A DNA stretch of 64,000 nucleotides from the NCBI RefSeq assembly GCF_026151205.1, contig NC_087079.1, positions 6,234,169 through 6,298,168 of the forward strand. Reading direction: 5' to 3'. The notes beneath the pieces were generated by a model. That model had not been told where the DNA came from. It searched no databases and saw nothing but the letters and a program-made list of their open reading frames with translations. This DNA comes from Bolinopsis microptera. Its lineage: Eukaryota; Ctenophora; Tentaculata; Lobata; Bolinopsidae. This document shows positions 12,032-24,828 of the stretch, in pieces; the stretch's first letter is position 1; each line of letters begins with the position of its first letter. Position numbers and translations under genes: made by a program.

Positions 12032-15000
12032 ATAGATCGACAGTGACTAATAAGTGCAATACTGTTTCTCATTTAATCAAATCTTCCAAATTTTCAGGTA
12101 GCCGTAGAGCTAATTTACCCTGATATTTCGATTACTGTCTTTGTATCGTAAAACTCGCCCAAAAATCTGAGATTAATCTAAATCGCCATGGATATACAGT
12201 CTCAAGCATTGTGGTGTTGCCATGGTCACTATTTTATAAGAAATTAGCTGAAATTCTCCGTTATAGAGCGAGATAACCTTGAGCTCATGCTTTACCGAGA
12301 CTCACTTTAACCAACTCTGTTGCTTCGTTTAACTGATCAGGCAAACCTGCGTCACAAACAAAATGTTTTTAATATAAACGATAATATAAACGTTTCTGGC
12401 AAACGCGATCTTTTCATTTACCCAATTAAATGTTCTGCAAAATGGGTAGATTTTATTTCTTGAAGAGCTTTATTATAGGGAGCAGCTTAAACTGATGTTT
12501 AAAGGTCACATACTACACCATCATATACTACACCATCACATACTACATCATCACTGACTATATTGATCAAGGAGTATTATACATGATATACCACAACCAC
12601 TACCTTATAGATAGCACAGATTGTTAACTGCAAATTAAAATGAAGTCCCCGTAATACTAATTGAATTGTGACTTTTCTGCTACTCTAAAAAGAGGTTCTC
12701 AACCTTTTTATCACGCGCCTGGTAGGTGTTACTATGCAAAAATCAAGAATGCAGTAGTTTAAATATGGTACAGCTTGAGCTGCACTGTACCGGTATAAGT
12801 TGCAGCTTCTAAAGAGCATACTCGCCAGTCTGGATTTTTATTGATATGCCAACAAAGGCGGAAATTTTAGATGCTTGTATTTGCAAGTTTATTTAAGGTT
12901 CTATGATTTATTCATGATTGATGTGATTTGATCTAAACTTTCACAAATATTTCATTTTTGTCGTTGTTCTCGCTCCTTACCCATTGGCCATTGCTACAGC
13001 GGGACCGCGCAGCCCGCAAGTAAAAGGCCCGATATTTCTCAGCCCGCTGATGATACAGCCCACGAGCAAATGACATACATTTCAGCCCGCCGGGCTATAT
13101 GACATAATATAGCTCGCGAGAACGAGATACAATCTACCAACGTGTAGCATCTTAAACTGTCGTTAAACGAACAAACACGCTACAAACTATACAAACATAC
13201 AAATTTCCACACAGATGAAGGTCAAATTTTACGGCTTGAAAGTTAAAACTAATAGATAATGAACTATACAAGGCACAACAGTTGGCACGTGTACCATATG
13301 CATATTTATGATGATTGATACACGGCGGCTACAGCAGTATCCTCATATTATTCCACACTACACTTTAATAATTCCCACGGCAATAGTAATACAAAGAATG
13401 TATCAGCTCACCTCCTATCCCCTACCTTAGGGCCAATAAATTTGGTTAACAATAATTTTGGTTACCATAATTTTAGTCACAAATTTCGCAAATCTTTAGT
13501 CTACAACAATTTTAGTCACATTTTTTCGACTTTTTGAGACCATTTTCCATTCCATTTATTAGATTTTTCCATTTTTTCCCCCGATTTCGCATATAAAGTC
13601 ATACTTTATAGTTTAACGTTAGGCATGTTGATTAAATTATTTGTTGCAATAAAGAAATAAAACAAATAATTTGTAAAATAAAATGCTAACCATTAATTCA
13701 GCATGAATGAGCACCCGTCTGAGCATTACAGATTAAGCTGCAATGCATTACTCAGGAATTTCAATAACATCAGATCCAGAGTCTGTGACTCTGTATCACT
13801 AAGTTCTTCAGTACGCTGTTCGGTTTCTTTTTCACCCTTTTTCGAAGCTTTACCATTTCAGTCGGTACGAGTAGTTTATGTCTATATGATCCTTCAGCCG
13901 GTCCAACTGAACATATAGGGATGGATCGATTAAAGATGTAATGTCCAAGAGGAGCTCTAGAACGCATTAAGTGCAATAGGACTTTGGTACGGTTTTGTGC
14001 TTCGTAGTTTCACAACGGTCTTTCCTCACAACAAAGTTGTTCAGCAGTAGGAACGGTGATGTCATTATATTAATTATAAACAATGTAAGCTCAATAATAT
14101 TCATGTCATATATGATCTACTGAAATTTTGGTCTCCTTTAAAATTGGTCGCCTAAAAAATTAGTCTCATGAAATTTGGTTTACAACAATTTTAGTCTAAA
14201 GTTTGACTAAATTTACGGTGGACTAAATTTGTCGTTCTTAAGGTATATCACGCAGCTGGTGCATGATTGGCTCATATTGATCACGTGACATACTGTTACT
14301 ATGGTTACAAAATTCGTGGCGACCTAAATTTAAAGTCTGAGTCTCTAATCTCTATTAGTATTATTAACTGTTTTGTGTTTATCATTTCTATATAAATTGC
14401 TCACTATTTCAGTTGATAAACATTGAAATTTTAGGCCAACATTTTTCGTGTCACTCTATTGTGTTCCCGAAACATATTTTGCCCTGTTAAAAAAAACTAC
14501 CACTAACATTTATGTTATGAATTTGATCTTTTACTCTCATATTCAATGTCCATGATCAGACTGTGATCTCGAGCTCTCTGGGTTACTATTGTAAGCCATT
14601 ATAATAAGTCTACTCCTTTTGATGGTATAACCTGTAAGCTGAATTAGTTTTTTATATTCAGGCCGGGTTTTACTCGTAAATATATTGTGTACCGAATAGA
14701 AAATTGCCCTGTTTTGACATCGCCAGTAAAATGATTTTTTTGCGAATTTTACGTTCTACTCTCACGTTTTCTCCGTTTCAAACTCTCCTGGTAACTTTAG
14801 TCGTAGATTATTCACCTACTTCTAGGGTGTGGCAAAACTACTTGGAGAGGGTTCCAGGTATATCAGTGTAGAGAATAGAAGGTTAATGAATTCGCAGACA
14901 AGGTTTAGTCGATGTACTGTTAGATAGTTTTGACGCTGAAACTCTAGCCAAGAGCCAGGGTTGCCACATCTAGTTGTTACAACTTGAGCTAAAGATTGAT

Positions 15001-15470
15001 GTCTACACAGATCAGTTTCTGTCTAGAGTATAAGGTTTGGGAGGTTTACATGTAGAATATCATGTCATTTTACTTTCGCCGCATTTCCCCGACGTATACC
15101 GACAATATGTCTTCCCTGTTCTCATTACTTATATTCTAAATATTGGTTTACTTTTAGTTTTATGGATATTTATATCGTAGTTTGTATATTTAGTTTTCCG
15201 TGACTATCATTATCAATGTTACTATCTTTACTGTTACAACTTAAAAACTTGGACTCAAATACAAGGTATCTCGCATCAAATAAATAGTGCCAGGATTTGG
15301 TACTACTCATTACCCTGCCCTCATTATCTGTCGCCTGATCAGTGATCAAAACATTGTAAATTTCCGTATAAATCACAACGTTTTTTAAATAAATACGCAA
15401 AAACCTGTTAAATAAACGTAAAAACGCTCCAATTCAAAAAAACTTAAAACACGTATTTTACAACCTTGCT

Positions 15471-15479
15471 GATCACCAT
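15471..15479. other. Empty target site (GATCACCAT) of the Mutator-like element
   Basis: In copy 1 the 9-bp GATCACCAT is present once and continues directly into GTTGCATAGCATTTTAAAAT. In copy 2 the same 9 bp stand on both sides of the insertion (24197-24205 and 34456-34464). This is the pre-insertion allele and fixes the element's ends. Confidence 0.93.
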
Positions 15480-15962
15480 GTTGCATAGCATTTTAAAATG
15501 CACTTGAGAATTTCTTTCATTTGTTAAATTGTTCAATAATTCAAGCTGCCAGTTTTAGAGTGGGTTAAGAAAATATCGTGCGTCATCTCGGGGCGGAGCA
15601 GCAGTTTATTTGGTACAAGTTAAAGTGCACAACTCAGTTAAATCAAATTACTTGATTCTGGGGAACAATTTGTAGTGTTCCCGTTTATTGCACCAATGAT
15701 AAAGCTCCTATCAGGATAAATACTAACCATATTTAGGTAAACATTCCCAATCATTTGTACCTCAAAAGCGTCGTTCGTGTAATTAACATACCCCCAAGTG
15801 AAGCACATGACATGTTCATGATCCTAGGTCTTTATTGTTGGGGTGAGTTTCACAATCCGGAAGTTGCTGAGATACCCTCACAATAAAACGCTGAATATAC
15901 GACAGGTAAAGTGAGTATCATGTGATCTGCCCTGGTATATAGTCCACCTTTTAGGAAAGTAC

Positions 15963-16231
15963 CGCCCTTGTGCCCTCCGCCCTTGTGCCCTCCGTTCTCG
16001 TGTCCTCCGTTCTTGTGCCCTCCCCCCTCGTGTCCTCCGTTCTTGTGTCCTCCGTTCTTGTGCCCCCTGCCCTTGTGCCCTCCGCACTCGTGTCCTCCGT
16101 TCTTGTGCCCTCCTCCCTCGTGTCCTCCGTTCTTGTGTCCTCCGTTCTTGTGCCCTCTACCCTTGTGCCCTCCGTTCTTGTGCCCTCTGCCCTCGTGTCC
16201 TCCGCCCTTGTGCCCTCCGTTCTTGTGTCCA
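15963..16231. repeat. 15-bp GC-rich minisatellite, copy 1
   Basis: About 18 units of a TCCGTTCTTGTGCCC-type 15-mer. On the minus strand (frame 15850-16239, 129 codons) it reads as Gly-Gly-His-Lys/Glu-Asn/Gly repeats. The plus-strand frames are open too, as expected from a repeat whose length is a multiple of 3. The matching array in copy 2 (34952-35143) is about five units shorter. I do not call a gene here. Confidence 0.92.
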
Positions 16232-16905
16232 GTTTCCAAAAAGCTTTCTTAACCCCTCATAAATTATGGATATTATGAGTCATTATATTCACAATTCACA
16301 TTGTTTTCAGGTCTCTAGAAACGTTTAGCTCTGTTGAACCTATTATTTGTACGCAGTATTGTGCAGCGGTTGGCGAGGTGGGGAGACAGTCTAAAAAGTC
16401 AATTAATTTAGATGTTATCAATAGTGGACACGATAAAGTTCATTCGTATCACCTGAGATTGATTCCTCACGTTATCTTATCACTAGCAATGTAGCAATGT
16501 TCTGCTCCTGCAAAAAATAAAATCCCTACACGACAACTCATCATGACTGGTTGTTTGTTTTCCGATAAAAAGTTCCAGCAGCGAGATTAATAAATATTGC
16601 TGGATATTGCCTCTGTTCCCCCTACTCATAACTTCTAACCGTGCTGCCACCGCACAAACTTAACAAATGGCCCGAAATCAGTAACTTTCCGCCTAATTCA
16701 CCTTCATTTCTGTTTCATCTCCCCGCTCAGGGGTCTGGGAAATGAGGAAACCCTCTCCGACAGCTCCGGTTCTCTTGTTAGTCCGGGTTATTTCCCCTGT
16801 GGGAAGATGATGTTCGTCTGCTTGTGAAGAGGATTTAGTGCTGGGTGGTCGGATAATACTTTGTTAGATGTTAGTGTCCGAGCTTGGAAGCTCTCTTCTT
16901 GTAAC

Positions 16906-16983
16906 ACCTTGTAATACCTTGTAACACCTTGTAACACCTTGTAACACCTTGTAACACCTTGCAACACCTTTATATACCTTGTA
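16906..16983. repeat. 10-bp tandem repeat (ACCTTGTAAC)
   Basis: About seven units of a 10-mer. The equivalent site in copy 2 (35813-35862) has about four to five units, so the array has changed length since duplication. Confidence 0.85.
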
Positions 16984-17152
16984 GTTGTTACTTATTATAC
17001 AACGTTTTCTCCTTTCTAATTCCTTGCAACATATTTTAACTTATCTTAGCCTATTGAGCTTAAATATTCATGTTACAAGCCGATAAAAGAATTTAGATTT
17101 TTGCCGTTATTTAAAAATTATTTTTCCATAATCGTAATCACTATCAGCTTAT

Positions 17153-17230
17153 CAGCTTGGCGAGACAAAACCTTTAGTACCAAATTTATGATATTCAAAT
17201 ATCATAAATTTGGTACTAAAAGTTTTGTCT
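17153..17230. repeat. Foldback element, one arm truncated (copy 1)
   Basis: Left arm CAGCTTGGCGAGACAAAAC followed by a 22-bp inverted segment around a short loop. The right arm stops at GTTTTGTCT and runs into a poly-T stretch. In copy 2 the full 88-bp foldback with both arms is kept at 36027-36114. Confidence 0.85.
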
Positions 17231-17426
17231 TTTTTTTTAAACGACTAACTTATCTCTCGTTTTTGTTAATCGTTTAATTATCATTCAACTCGTACACCCC
17301 TTCTCTTTTAAAAGACTCTTCCATTTACAACTACAACTCTGCCAGTGCCATCCCTTTGAATATATTCTGCAGGAACATCAACCTGCCGTATAAATTACAA
17401 GTTTCCAGAACCCGGTCACCGCTACA

Positions 17427-18463
17427 GCTCTTGACGTTCCAGCTTGACGTTCAGCGGTTCAGTTAATGTCCGGACTACTCCAGCTTGACGTGCAGCGGTT
17501 CAGTTAATGTCCGGACTACTCCAGCTTGACGTTTAGCGGTTCAGTTAATGTCCGGACTACTCCAGCTTGACGTTCAGCGGTTCAGTTAATGTCCGGACTA
17601 CTCCAGCTTGGCGTTCAGCGGTTCAGTTAATGTCCGGACTACTCCAGCTTGGCGTTCAGCGGTTCAGTTAATGTCCGGACTACTCCAGCTTGGCGTTCAG
17701 CGGTTCAGTTAATGTCTGGACTACTCCAGCTTGGCGTTCAGCGGTTCAGTTAATGTCCGGACTACTCCAGCTTGACGTTCAGCGGTTCAGTTAATGTCCG
17801 GACTACTCCGGCTTGACGTCCAGCGGTTCAGTTAATGTCAGGACTACTCCGGCTTGGCGTTCAGCGGTTCAGTTAAAGTCCGGACTACTCCAGCTTGACG
17901 TTCAGCGGTTCAGTTAATGTCCGGACTACTCCAGCTTGACGTTCAGCGGTTCAGTTAATGTCCGGACTACTCCAGCTTGACGTCCAGCGGTTCAGTTAAT
18001 GTCCGGACTACTCCAGCTTGACGTTCAGCGGTTCAGTTAATGTCCAGACTACTTCAGCTTGGCGTTCAGCGGTTCAGTTAATGTCCGGACTACTTCAGCT
18101 TGGCGTTCAGCGGTTCAGTTAATGTCCGGACTTCTCCAGCTTGACGTTCAGCGGTTCAGTTAATGTCCGGACTACTTCAGCTTGACGTCCAGCGGTTCAG
18201 TTAATGTCCGGACTACTCCAGCTTGACGTTCAGCGGTTCAGTTAATGTCCGGACTACTCCAGCTTGACGTTCAGCGGTTCAGTTAATGTCCGGACTACTC
18301 CAGTTTGACGTGCAGCGGTTCAGTTAATGTCCGGACTACTCCAGCTTGACGTTCAGCGGTTCAGTTAATGTCCGGACTACTCCAGCTTGACGTTCAGCGG
18401 TTCAGTTAATGTCCGGACTACTCCAGCTTGACGTTCAGCGGTTCAGTTAATGTCCAGACTACT
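17427..18463. repeat. 41-bp minisatellite, copy 1 (about 25 units)
   Basis: Unit CCAGCTTGACGTTCAGCGGT followed by TCAGTTAATGTCCGGACTACT. About 25 head-to-tail units with scattered substitutions (GACG/GGCG, GTTCAG/GTGCAG/GTCCAG). It contains the 8-bp palindrome GTCCGGAC in each unit. There are no unique spacers, so it is not a CRISPR array. Confidence 0.97.
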
Positions 18464-18745
18464 TTACATTGATTTGTTCCGATACTGTCATCGTCAACAT
18501 AGCTCCATAAACGGAATAAATAGGTAACTTTTAATTTAAATCCTAGTATTTTACTATTTAAATGTCAGTCCATACTTACCAATATTCGTTGGGTATCGCT
18601 ATTGAAACGGCATTTAAACGGTTCGATCGGACTATAAATTTAATTGTCAGTCGCATATTCGTGGTATTCTTTTGTTGGGAGTTCGATTGTAGCAAGAGTG
18701 GAATTTGATCATGAAACTTAAAGTTTTTGTAATTTACTAACTTAG

Positions 18746-20097
18746 TGTAGCGTGTAATCAGTGTAGCTTGTGTTGCAAATATCGAGCTCTCTTATCTTTT
18801 GTAAATTTGCAATAAGTTCAGTTTGCTGCTACCGCGTAGTTAACCTTTGCGTGTGTACTTGTACATTACTATACAAGTACACTATGGGGGATGACCCAAC
18901 TTTGACCCGATCCCAGGAGTTGATTAAGGAGTTCAACTATGATCAACAGGAAGGCTGTGTTGCACGCTGGTCCGATCAGTTAGAAAAAGACCTGCATATT
19001 GACTACCGTGACATTGACTACGAAAGTCGTGAAAAGATCAAGACTAAGGATAAACAGACTCTGTCTGGCTGGATTGTGGATGCAGTGGACCTTGTTCGTC
19101 GGCAGAGTAGTCAGATGTATCTATTGAAGGAGATCATCGAGTGCTTCAAGACGGAAGCACTAGCAGACAAAGAAAAGGTGATCAGACTGCAGGGCCAGCT
19201 GCTGATGCAGAAGGACGAACAACTACAGTTGCTTAAGACGTCTGTTGAGGAAACAGTCCAGTCAGGGATTCAGAACTATAGTGCAGCAGTTCAGCAGAAC
19301 AGTGCAAGTGGTACGGTCTGCAACAGTAAAATCCTGAAGAAGGTGATGAAGAGTGTGGCTGCAGAGGAGGACAGGAGCAAGAACCTGATCGTGTTTGGAC
19401 TGAAAGAAGAGGAGGAAGAACAGCTTCCAGCGCTAGTTACTGCAGTTTTGGAGGAGATCGGGGAGAAACCTCACTTCGAAGCGACTAGAGTCGGTTGGAA
19501 GAGGCCAGGTAGTACGGCTATCCGACCAGTCAAGATCACCGTCCCTAGCTCAACAGCGGTTCATCAGATTCTGATGGAAACAGGGAGACTGAGGGAGACG
19601 CACAAAGATGTATGGATATGTCCAGACAGATCCAGCGAAGAACGAGCAACAAGGAAGCATCTGGTCACTGACCTGAAGAAGAAGAGGGCGGAACAGACTC
19701 ATCTCGACCACTACATCCGGTACGGGAAGGTATGTAGCCGTGATAAGAAGTCACCATGAGTTACACTCTCGGACACTGATCAGTATATGAAGGAGTGATG
19801 ATTATTTTAAGAATTTTCAGACGTTATCTGTATTTAAGAGACAACTATATATTTTGAATATTTTATTATTTGATTGTTTCACACTTTTCATATTTCATAA
19901 TTTTATTACTAGGTGGAGGTGATGTTATTGAGACTTTGGGCGGCCATAAAACTCCTGTTTTGATAGTTGTCCTCTGTACTTGTTTCACTGACCCACGCTT
20001 TATAGCATTTATACATTTCGGCCCATTTTATATGTTTGTTCGACTTGCTGTACATTTGTATATTTGCTATTTTGTAAAAGTTTCAAATCAAAATCAA
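18746..20097 (+). mobile_element. ORF1-only LINE copy (CR1/L2-like) without reverse transcriptase
   Basis: The insert is present in copy 1 and absent from the matching place in copy 2 (about 39340-39345). It has a 5' leader, an intact ORF1 (18884-19759) and about 340 bp of 3' UTR ending in an A-rich TCAAATCAAAATCAA tail of microsatellite type, typical of CR1/L2-clade LINEs. TTAG flanks both ends (18742-18745 and 20098-20101), a possible short target duplication. There is no endonuclease or reverse-transcriptase sequence between ORF1 and the 3' UTR. A 5'-truncated relative of the same 3' end is at 63163-63405 on the minus strand. Confidence 0.78.
18884..19759 (+). CDS. LINE ORF1 protein, coiled-coil plus RRM-like nucleic-acid chaperone
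   Basis: A 291-residue open frame. The frame is open further upstream but only through non-ATG codons, so I choose the first ATG at 18884, just after a short hairpin. Residues about 60-150 (QSSQMYLLKEIIECFKTEAL, then KEKVIRLQGQLLMQKDEQLQ) are heptad-like and probably form a coiled coil. From about residue 170 the segment EEDRSKNLIVFGLKEEEEEQ followed by TRVGWKRPG, RPVKITVP and VWICPDRSSEER matches the RRM-like core of LINE ORF1 proteins (RSKN-hydrophobic-FGL start, later basic R/K-rich C-end). Such proteins bind the element RNA. The final codons overlap AAGGTATGT, a splice-donor-like sequence. The absence of ORF2 makes this copy dependent on another LINE. Confidence 0.75.
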   Translation: MGDDPTLTRSQELIKEFNYDQQEGCVARWSDQLEKDLHIDYRDIDYESREKIKTKDKQTLSGWIVDAVDLVRRQSSQMYLLKEIIECFKTEALADKEKVIRLQGQLLMQKDEQLQLLKTSVEETVQSGIQNYSAAVQQNSASGTVCNSKILKKVMKSVAAEEDRSKNLIVFGLKEEEEEQLPALVTAVLEEIGEKPHFEATRVGWKRPGSTAIRPVKITVPSSTAVHQILMETGRLRETHKDVWICPDRSSEERATRKHLVTDLKKKRAEQTHLDHYIRYGKVCSRDKKSP

Positions 20098-20228
20098 TTA
20101 GTAGTAACTACAAAAATTGATTATGAATTATGATATCAGCCCCACACAGAGATATAATAGTTATTATTGAAGAAATAACAACAAAAGAAGTATTAAAATA
20201 ACCTCTGAACACACCCTACTTGGTGTGG

Positions 20229-20230
20229 TA
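20229..20230. other. Empty TA target site of the 677-bp mariner-like MITE
   Basis: GTGTGGTAGTACAG here is uninterrupted, while in copy 2 the TA is duplicated around the insertion at 39479-40155. Confidence 0.9.
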
Positions 20231-23200
20231 GTACAGAAGCCTAGTTCTTGTTGATCCTCTCAATACCTGACAGGAATTACCAGACCAATGATCCGTTGTA
20301 CTTAATAACAACTTCCTGTGTACAACTCTAGTAACAACCTCCCATAGTCAGCTCCAGTCTGTGAACTAAGATCTTAGCAGGGTCCTGTCTATATGGTATT
20401 TGGTTGCTTGTAGCGACGTCTCCGCTAGTATAATTAATTAATTAATTAACTGATGTATTAGTTATAAGATGACACGTTTAGCTTGTAGCGACGTCTCCTC
20501 TTGTATTATGTATAATTAATTAACATATATATTTGTTATTAGATTACACGTGTGGTAGTACAGAAACCTTCTTGTAGTTCTTAACTTTGTCAAGTTTCGT
20601 CGGTTATTTGATATTTTTAATTACTTAAAATTTAGATACTGTTAATCGAAACACTCTAAATAATAATTGGTCAGCCTTATAAATTATTAATCACTCTTTA
20701 AGTGCTCCAAATAGTCCTCATTCATATTGCGATTTATATGTCACGATTTATATGTCACGAATACTGTTAAGCTATCTTAGTCCTAACGAGTTATCAAGCA
20801 GTATACTAGTCCCTCAGTATTTGCATCAAGTACGATTATCATTAGATATAATACTTAATATACAGAATATATTTGTCTGTCTTAATATTACTATTCATCA
20901 ACTTTACAATTTGTGTCTTGATGTCATATGTCCCTTACTTTTATACTACTGAATATTTTAGCACTAAATTATAAATATGTAGCCCATTCATTTTCCTTGA
21001 TCTTAACTTTAAATATTTGCAATGTGATATATTAACTAATAAGATCTATTAAATAGATCGACAGTGACTAATAAGTGCAATACTGTTTCTCATTTAATCA
21101 AATCTTTCAAATTTTCAGGTAGCCGTAGAGCTAATTTACCCTGATATTTCGATTACTGTCTTTGTATCGTAAAACTCGCCCAAAAATCTGAGATTAATCT
21201 AAATCGCCATGGATATACAGTCTCAAGCATTGTGGTGTTGCCATGGTCACTATTTTATAAGAAATTAGCTGAAATTCTCCGTTATAGAGCGAGATAACCT
21301 TGAGCTCATGCTTTACCGAGACTCACTTTAACCAACTCTGTTGCTTCGTTTAACTGATCAGGCAAACCTGCGTCACAAACAAAATGTTTTTAATATAAAC
21401 GTTAATATAAACGTTTCTGGCAAACGCGATCTTTTCATTTACCCAATTAAATGTTCTGCAAAATGGGTAGATTTTATTTCTTGAAGAGCTTTATTATAGG
21501 GAGCAGCTTAAACTGATGTTTAAAGGTCACATACTACACCATCATATACTACACCATCACATACTACATCATCACTGACTATATTGATCAAGGAGTATTA
21601 TACATGATATACCACAACCACTACCTTATAGATAGCACAGATTGTTAACTGCAAATTAAAATGAAGTCCCCGTAATACTAATTGAATTGTGACTTTTCTG
21701 CTACTCTAAAAAGAGGTTCTCAACCTTTTTATCACGCGCCTGGTAGGTGTTACTATGCAAAAATCAAGAATGCAGTAGCCGCTGCAATTAAAGTTTAAAT
21801 ATGGAACAGCTTGAGCTGCACTGTACCGGTATAAGTTGCAGCTTCTAAAGAGCTTACTCGCCAGTCTGGATTTTTTATTGATATGCCAAGTGCCAACAAA
21901 GTCGGAAATTTTAGATGCTTGTATTTGCAAGCTTATTTAAGGTTCTATGATTTATTCATGATTGATGTGATTTGATCTAAACTTTCACAAATATTATATT
22001 TATCATGCAGTGATTATTGAAAGTAAAGTCAACATTTATTATTTCTTGTCGTGATTTAATATTTGTAAGTGACGTCCTCTCCATTTTTTTATAGACTTCG
22101 TAACTTTTTACACGTGGGTCGTGGAAGGTATTGATTCATTTGTGTGAAACTGGACACCAGAACAAATATGACGAATGACAAGGTTGCTCACTCCTTGTTC
22201 TCGCTCCTTACTCATTTCCCCTTTTTGCTGGCTCCTTGCTTCTCACTTCTTGCTCCTTGATCCGTAGTAATTGGGTTCATCTCAACTGCAGCTATTATCA
22301 GCGGGTGGTCTGGGAACATTCCACAGTGAGCATATATTAGATGAGAGACTGTAATAAATAACAAAAAAAATAAAATAATTTGTAACATAAAATGCTATCT
22401 ATTAATTCGGCAATGAGCACCCGTCTGAGCATAACAGATTAAGCTGCAATGCATTACTCAGGAATTTCATTAACATCAGATCCTGAGTAGCTGTGACTCT
22501 GTATCACTAAGTTCTTCAGTACGCTGTTCGGTTTCTTTTTCACCCTTTTTCGACTTTACCATTTCAGTCGGTACGAGTAGTTTATGTCTATATGATCCTT
22601 CAGCCGGTCCAACTGAACATGTAGGGATGGATCGATTTAAGATGTAATGTACAAGAGGAGCTCTAGAACACTTTAAGTGCAATAGGACTTTGGTACGGTT
22701 TTGTGCTTCTTAGTTTCACAACGGTCTTTCCTCCCAAAAAAGTTGTTCAGCAGTAGGAACGGTGATGTCATTATATTATTTATAAACAATGTAAGCTCAA
22801 TGATATTCATGTCATATATGCTTTACTGAAATTTTGGTCTCCTTTAAAATTGGTCGCCGAAAAAATTAGTCTCATGAAATTTGGTTTACAACAATTTTAG
22901 TCAAAAGTTTGACTAAATTTATGGTAGACTAAATTTGTCGTTCTTAAGGTATATCACGCAGATGGTGCATGATTGGCTCATATTGAACACGTGACATACT
23001 GTTACTATGGTTACAAAATTCGTGGCGACCTAAATTTAAAGTCTGAGTCTCTAAAGTCTAATCTCTATTAGTATTAATAAATGTTTTGTGTTTATCATTT
23101 CTATATAAATTGCTCACTATTTCAGTTGATAAACATTGAAATTTTAGGCCGAAATTTTTCGTGTAATTCTATTGTGTTCCCGAAACATATTTTGCCCTGT

Positions 23201-24744
23201 TTAAAAAAAACTACCACTAACATTTATGTTATGTCATGAATTTAATCTTTTACTCTCATATTCAATGTCCATGATCAGACTGTGATCTCGAGCTCTCTGG
23301 GTTACTATTGTAAGCCATTATAGTAAGTTTACTCCTTTTGATGGTATAACCTGTAAGCTGAATTAGTTTTTTATATTCAGGCCGGGTTTTACTCGTAAAT
23401 ATATTGTGTACCGAATAGAAAATTGCCCTGTTTTGACATCGCCAGTAAAATGATTTTTTTGCGAATTTTACGTTCTACTCTCACGTTTTCTCCGTTTCAA
23501 ACTCTCCTGGTAACTTTAGTCGTAGATTATTCACCTACTTCTAGGGTGTGGCAAAACTACTTGGAGAGGGTTCCAGGTATATCAGTGTAGAGAATAGAAG
23601 GTTAATGAATTCGCAGACAAGGTTTAGTCGATGTACTGTTAGATAGTTTTGACGCTGAAACTCTAGCCAAGAGCCAGGGTTGCCACATCTAGTTGTTACA
23701 ACTTGAGCTAAAGATTGATGTCTACACAGATCAGTTTCTGTCTAGAGTATAAGGTTTGGGAGGTTTACATGTAGAATATCATGTCATTTTACTTTCGCCG
23801 CATTTCCCCGACGTATACCGACAATATGTCTTCCCTGTTCTCATTACTTATATTCTAAATAATAAATATTGGTTTACTTTTAGTTTTATGGATATTTATA
23901 TCGTAGTTTGTATATTTAGTTTTCCGAGACTATCATTATCAATGTTACTATCTTTACTGTTACAACTTAAAAACTTGGACTCAAATACAAGGTATCTCGC
24001 ATAAAATAAATAATGCCAGGATTTGGTACTACTCAATACCCTGCCCTCATTATCTATCACCTGATCAGTGATCAAAACATTGTAAATTTCCGTATAAATC
24101 ACAACGTTTTTTAAATAAATACGCAAAAACCTGTTAAATAAACTTAAAAACGCTCCAATTCAAAAAAACTTAAAACACGTATTTTACAACCTTGCTGATC
24201 ACCATTAGGGCCTGTCGTGATATCATGGATCGCTTAGGTTCCACCAGGATCTGGTAGTCCTCATAATTCTGCGGCCTCTATGTGTCGTCATCTCGCACAA
24301 CTCCGAAAAACCGTTGTGAGTTTGGCATGTGAAAATTTGCAGCCCTCCAGACATCGATTGGGTTAACGAGTTGTCGTACGTCACCTCAAGATCGGGTGAC
24401 AGGGGGCTGAACAGGCCAGAACCCAATTGATTGGGTCTGAGGTCACGTGATTATGAGCCTGAGGTCACGTGACTATGACGTCACCAGAGCTCGTTCTCCG
24501 TTTCCCGCTCTTTGGACCAGGTGAGCTTGCATGCTTGTGAAAGTGGGTGTAAGTACAGCTGTACTGTAGTTACATCCAATTACCCCTAATAGAATGAAGA
24601 TTTATTTTCTGACAGAAAGCTAGAAATTTACCAAAATATCGACTTTGTTCAAAATTTATTTTGATGATCACTCCTAACCTAAAATTGCACGAGAAATCGA
24701 TTAAACTTGGTTTCAGAACTCAACAATGCTTCCTTATGCCTAAA

Positions 24745-24826
<82 letters not shown>
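24745..24826. repeat. Poly-G homopolymer of 82
   Basis: An uninterrupted run of 82 G at the inner border of the left TIR. The right TIR has no such run at the equivalent place (about 33450). Length of such runs is unreliable in sequencing; the flanking frames reading poly-Gly or poly-Pro are artefacts. Confidence 0.9.

Positions 24827-24828
<2 letters not shown>

Larger units (their letters stand above)
12032..21042. repeat. Tandem segmental duplication, copy 1 (9.0 kb)
   Basis: Starts at ATAGATCGACAGTGAC and ends at TAACTAATAA. The same order of sequence restarts at 21053 (offset 9021) and ends at about 40797. A 10-bp filler (21043-21052) joins the copies head to tail. Shared landmarks are the 15-bp minisatellite, the foldback repeat, the 41-bp minisatellite and the 19.3-21.0 kb tail. 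Copy 1 lacks the 10.25-kb and 677-bp insertions of copy 2 and so preserves their empty sites; it alone carries the LINE at 18746-20097. The stretch 12955-13645 is not matched in copy 2 (replaced by 21990-22350). Confidence 0.93.

Noticed and set aside
17427-18463. Regular 41-bp array resembling a CRISPR
   Set aside because: Units are contiguous tandem repeats with no unique spacers, in eukaryotic DNA; the same holds for 36394-39062 and 57542-58628.
18770-18883. Upstream extension of the LINE ORF1 frame to 18770
   Set aside because: It begins at GTG and lacks an ATG before 18884; the sequence looks like 5' UTR.
19870-20133. 87-codon ORF conserved at 63137-63397, looking like a small gene family
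   Set aside because: It falls in the LINE 3' UTR; similarity reflects shared element ancestry, and it reads past the LINE tail into host sequence in both places.
24223-24426. 67-codon ORF identical at 24223-24426 (minus) and 34235-34438 (plus), looking like a conserved gene
   Set aside because: The identity comes from the inverted TIRs of one transposon, not from selection on a protein.
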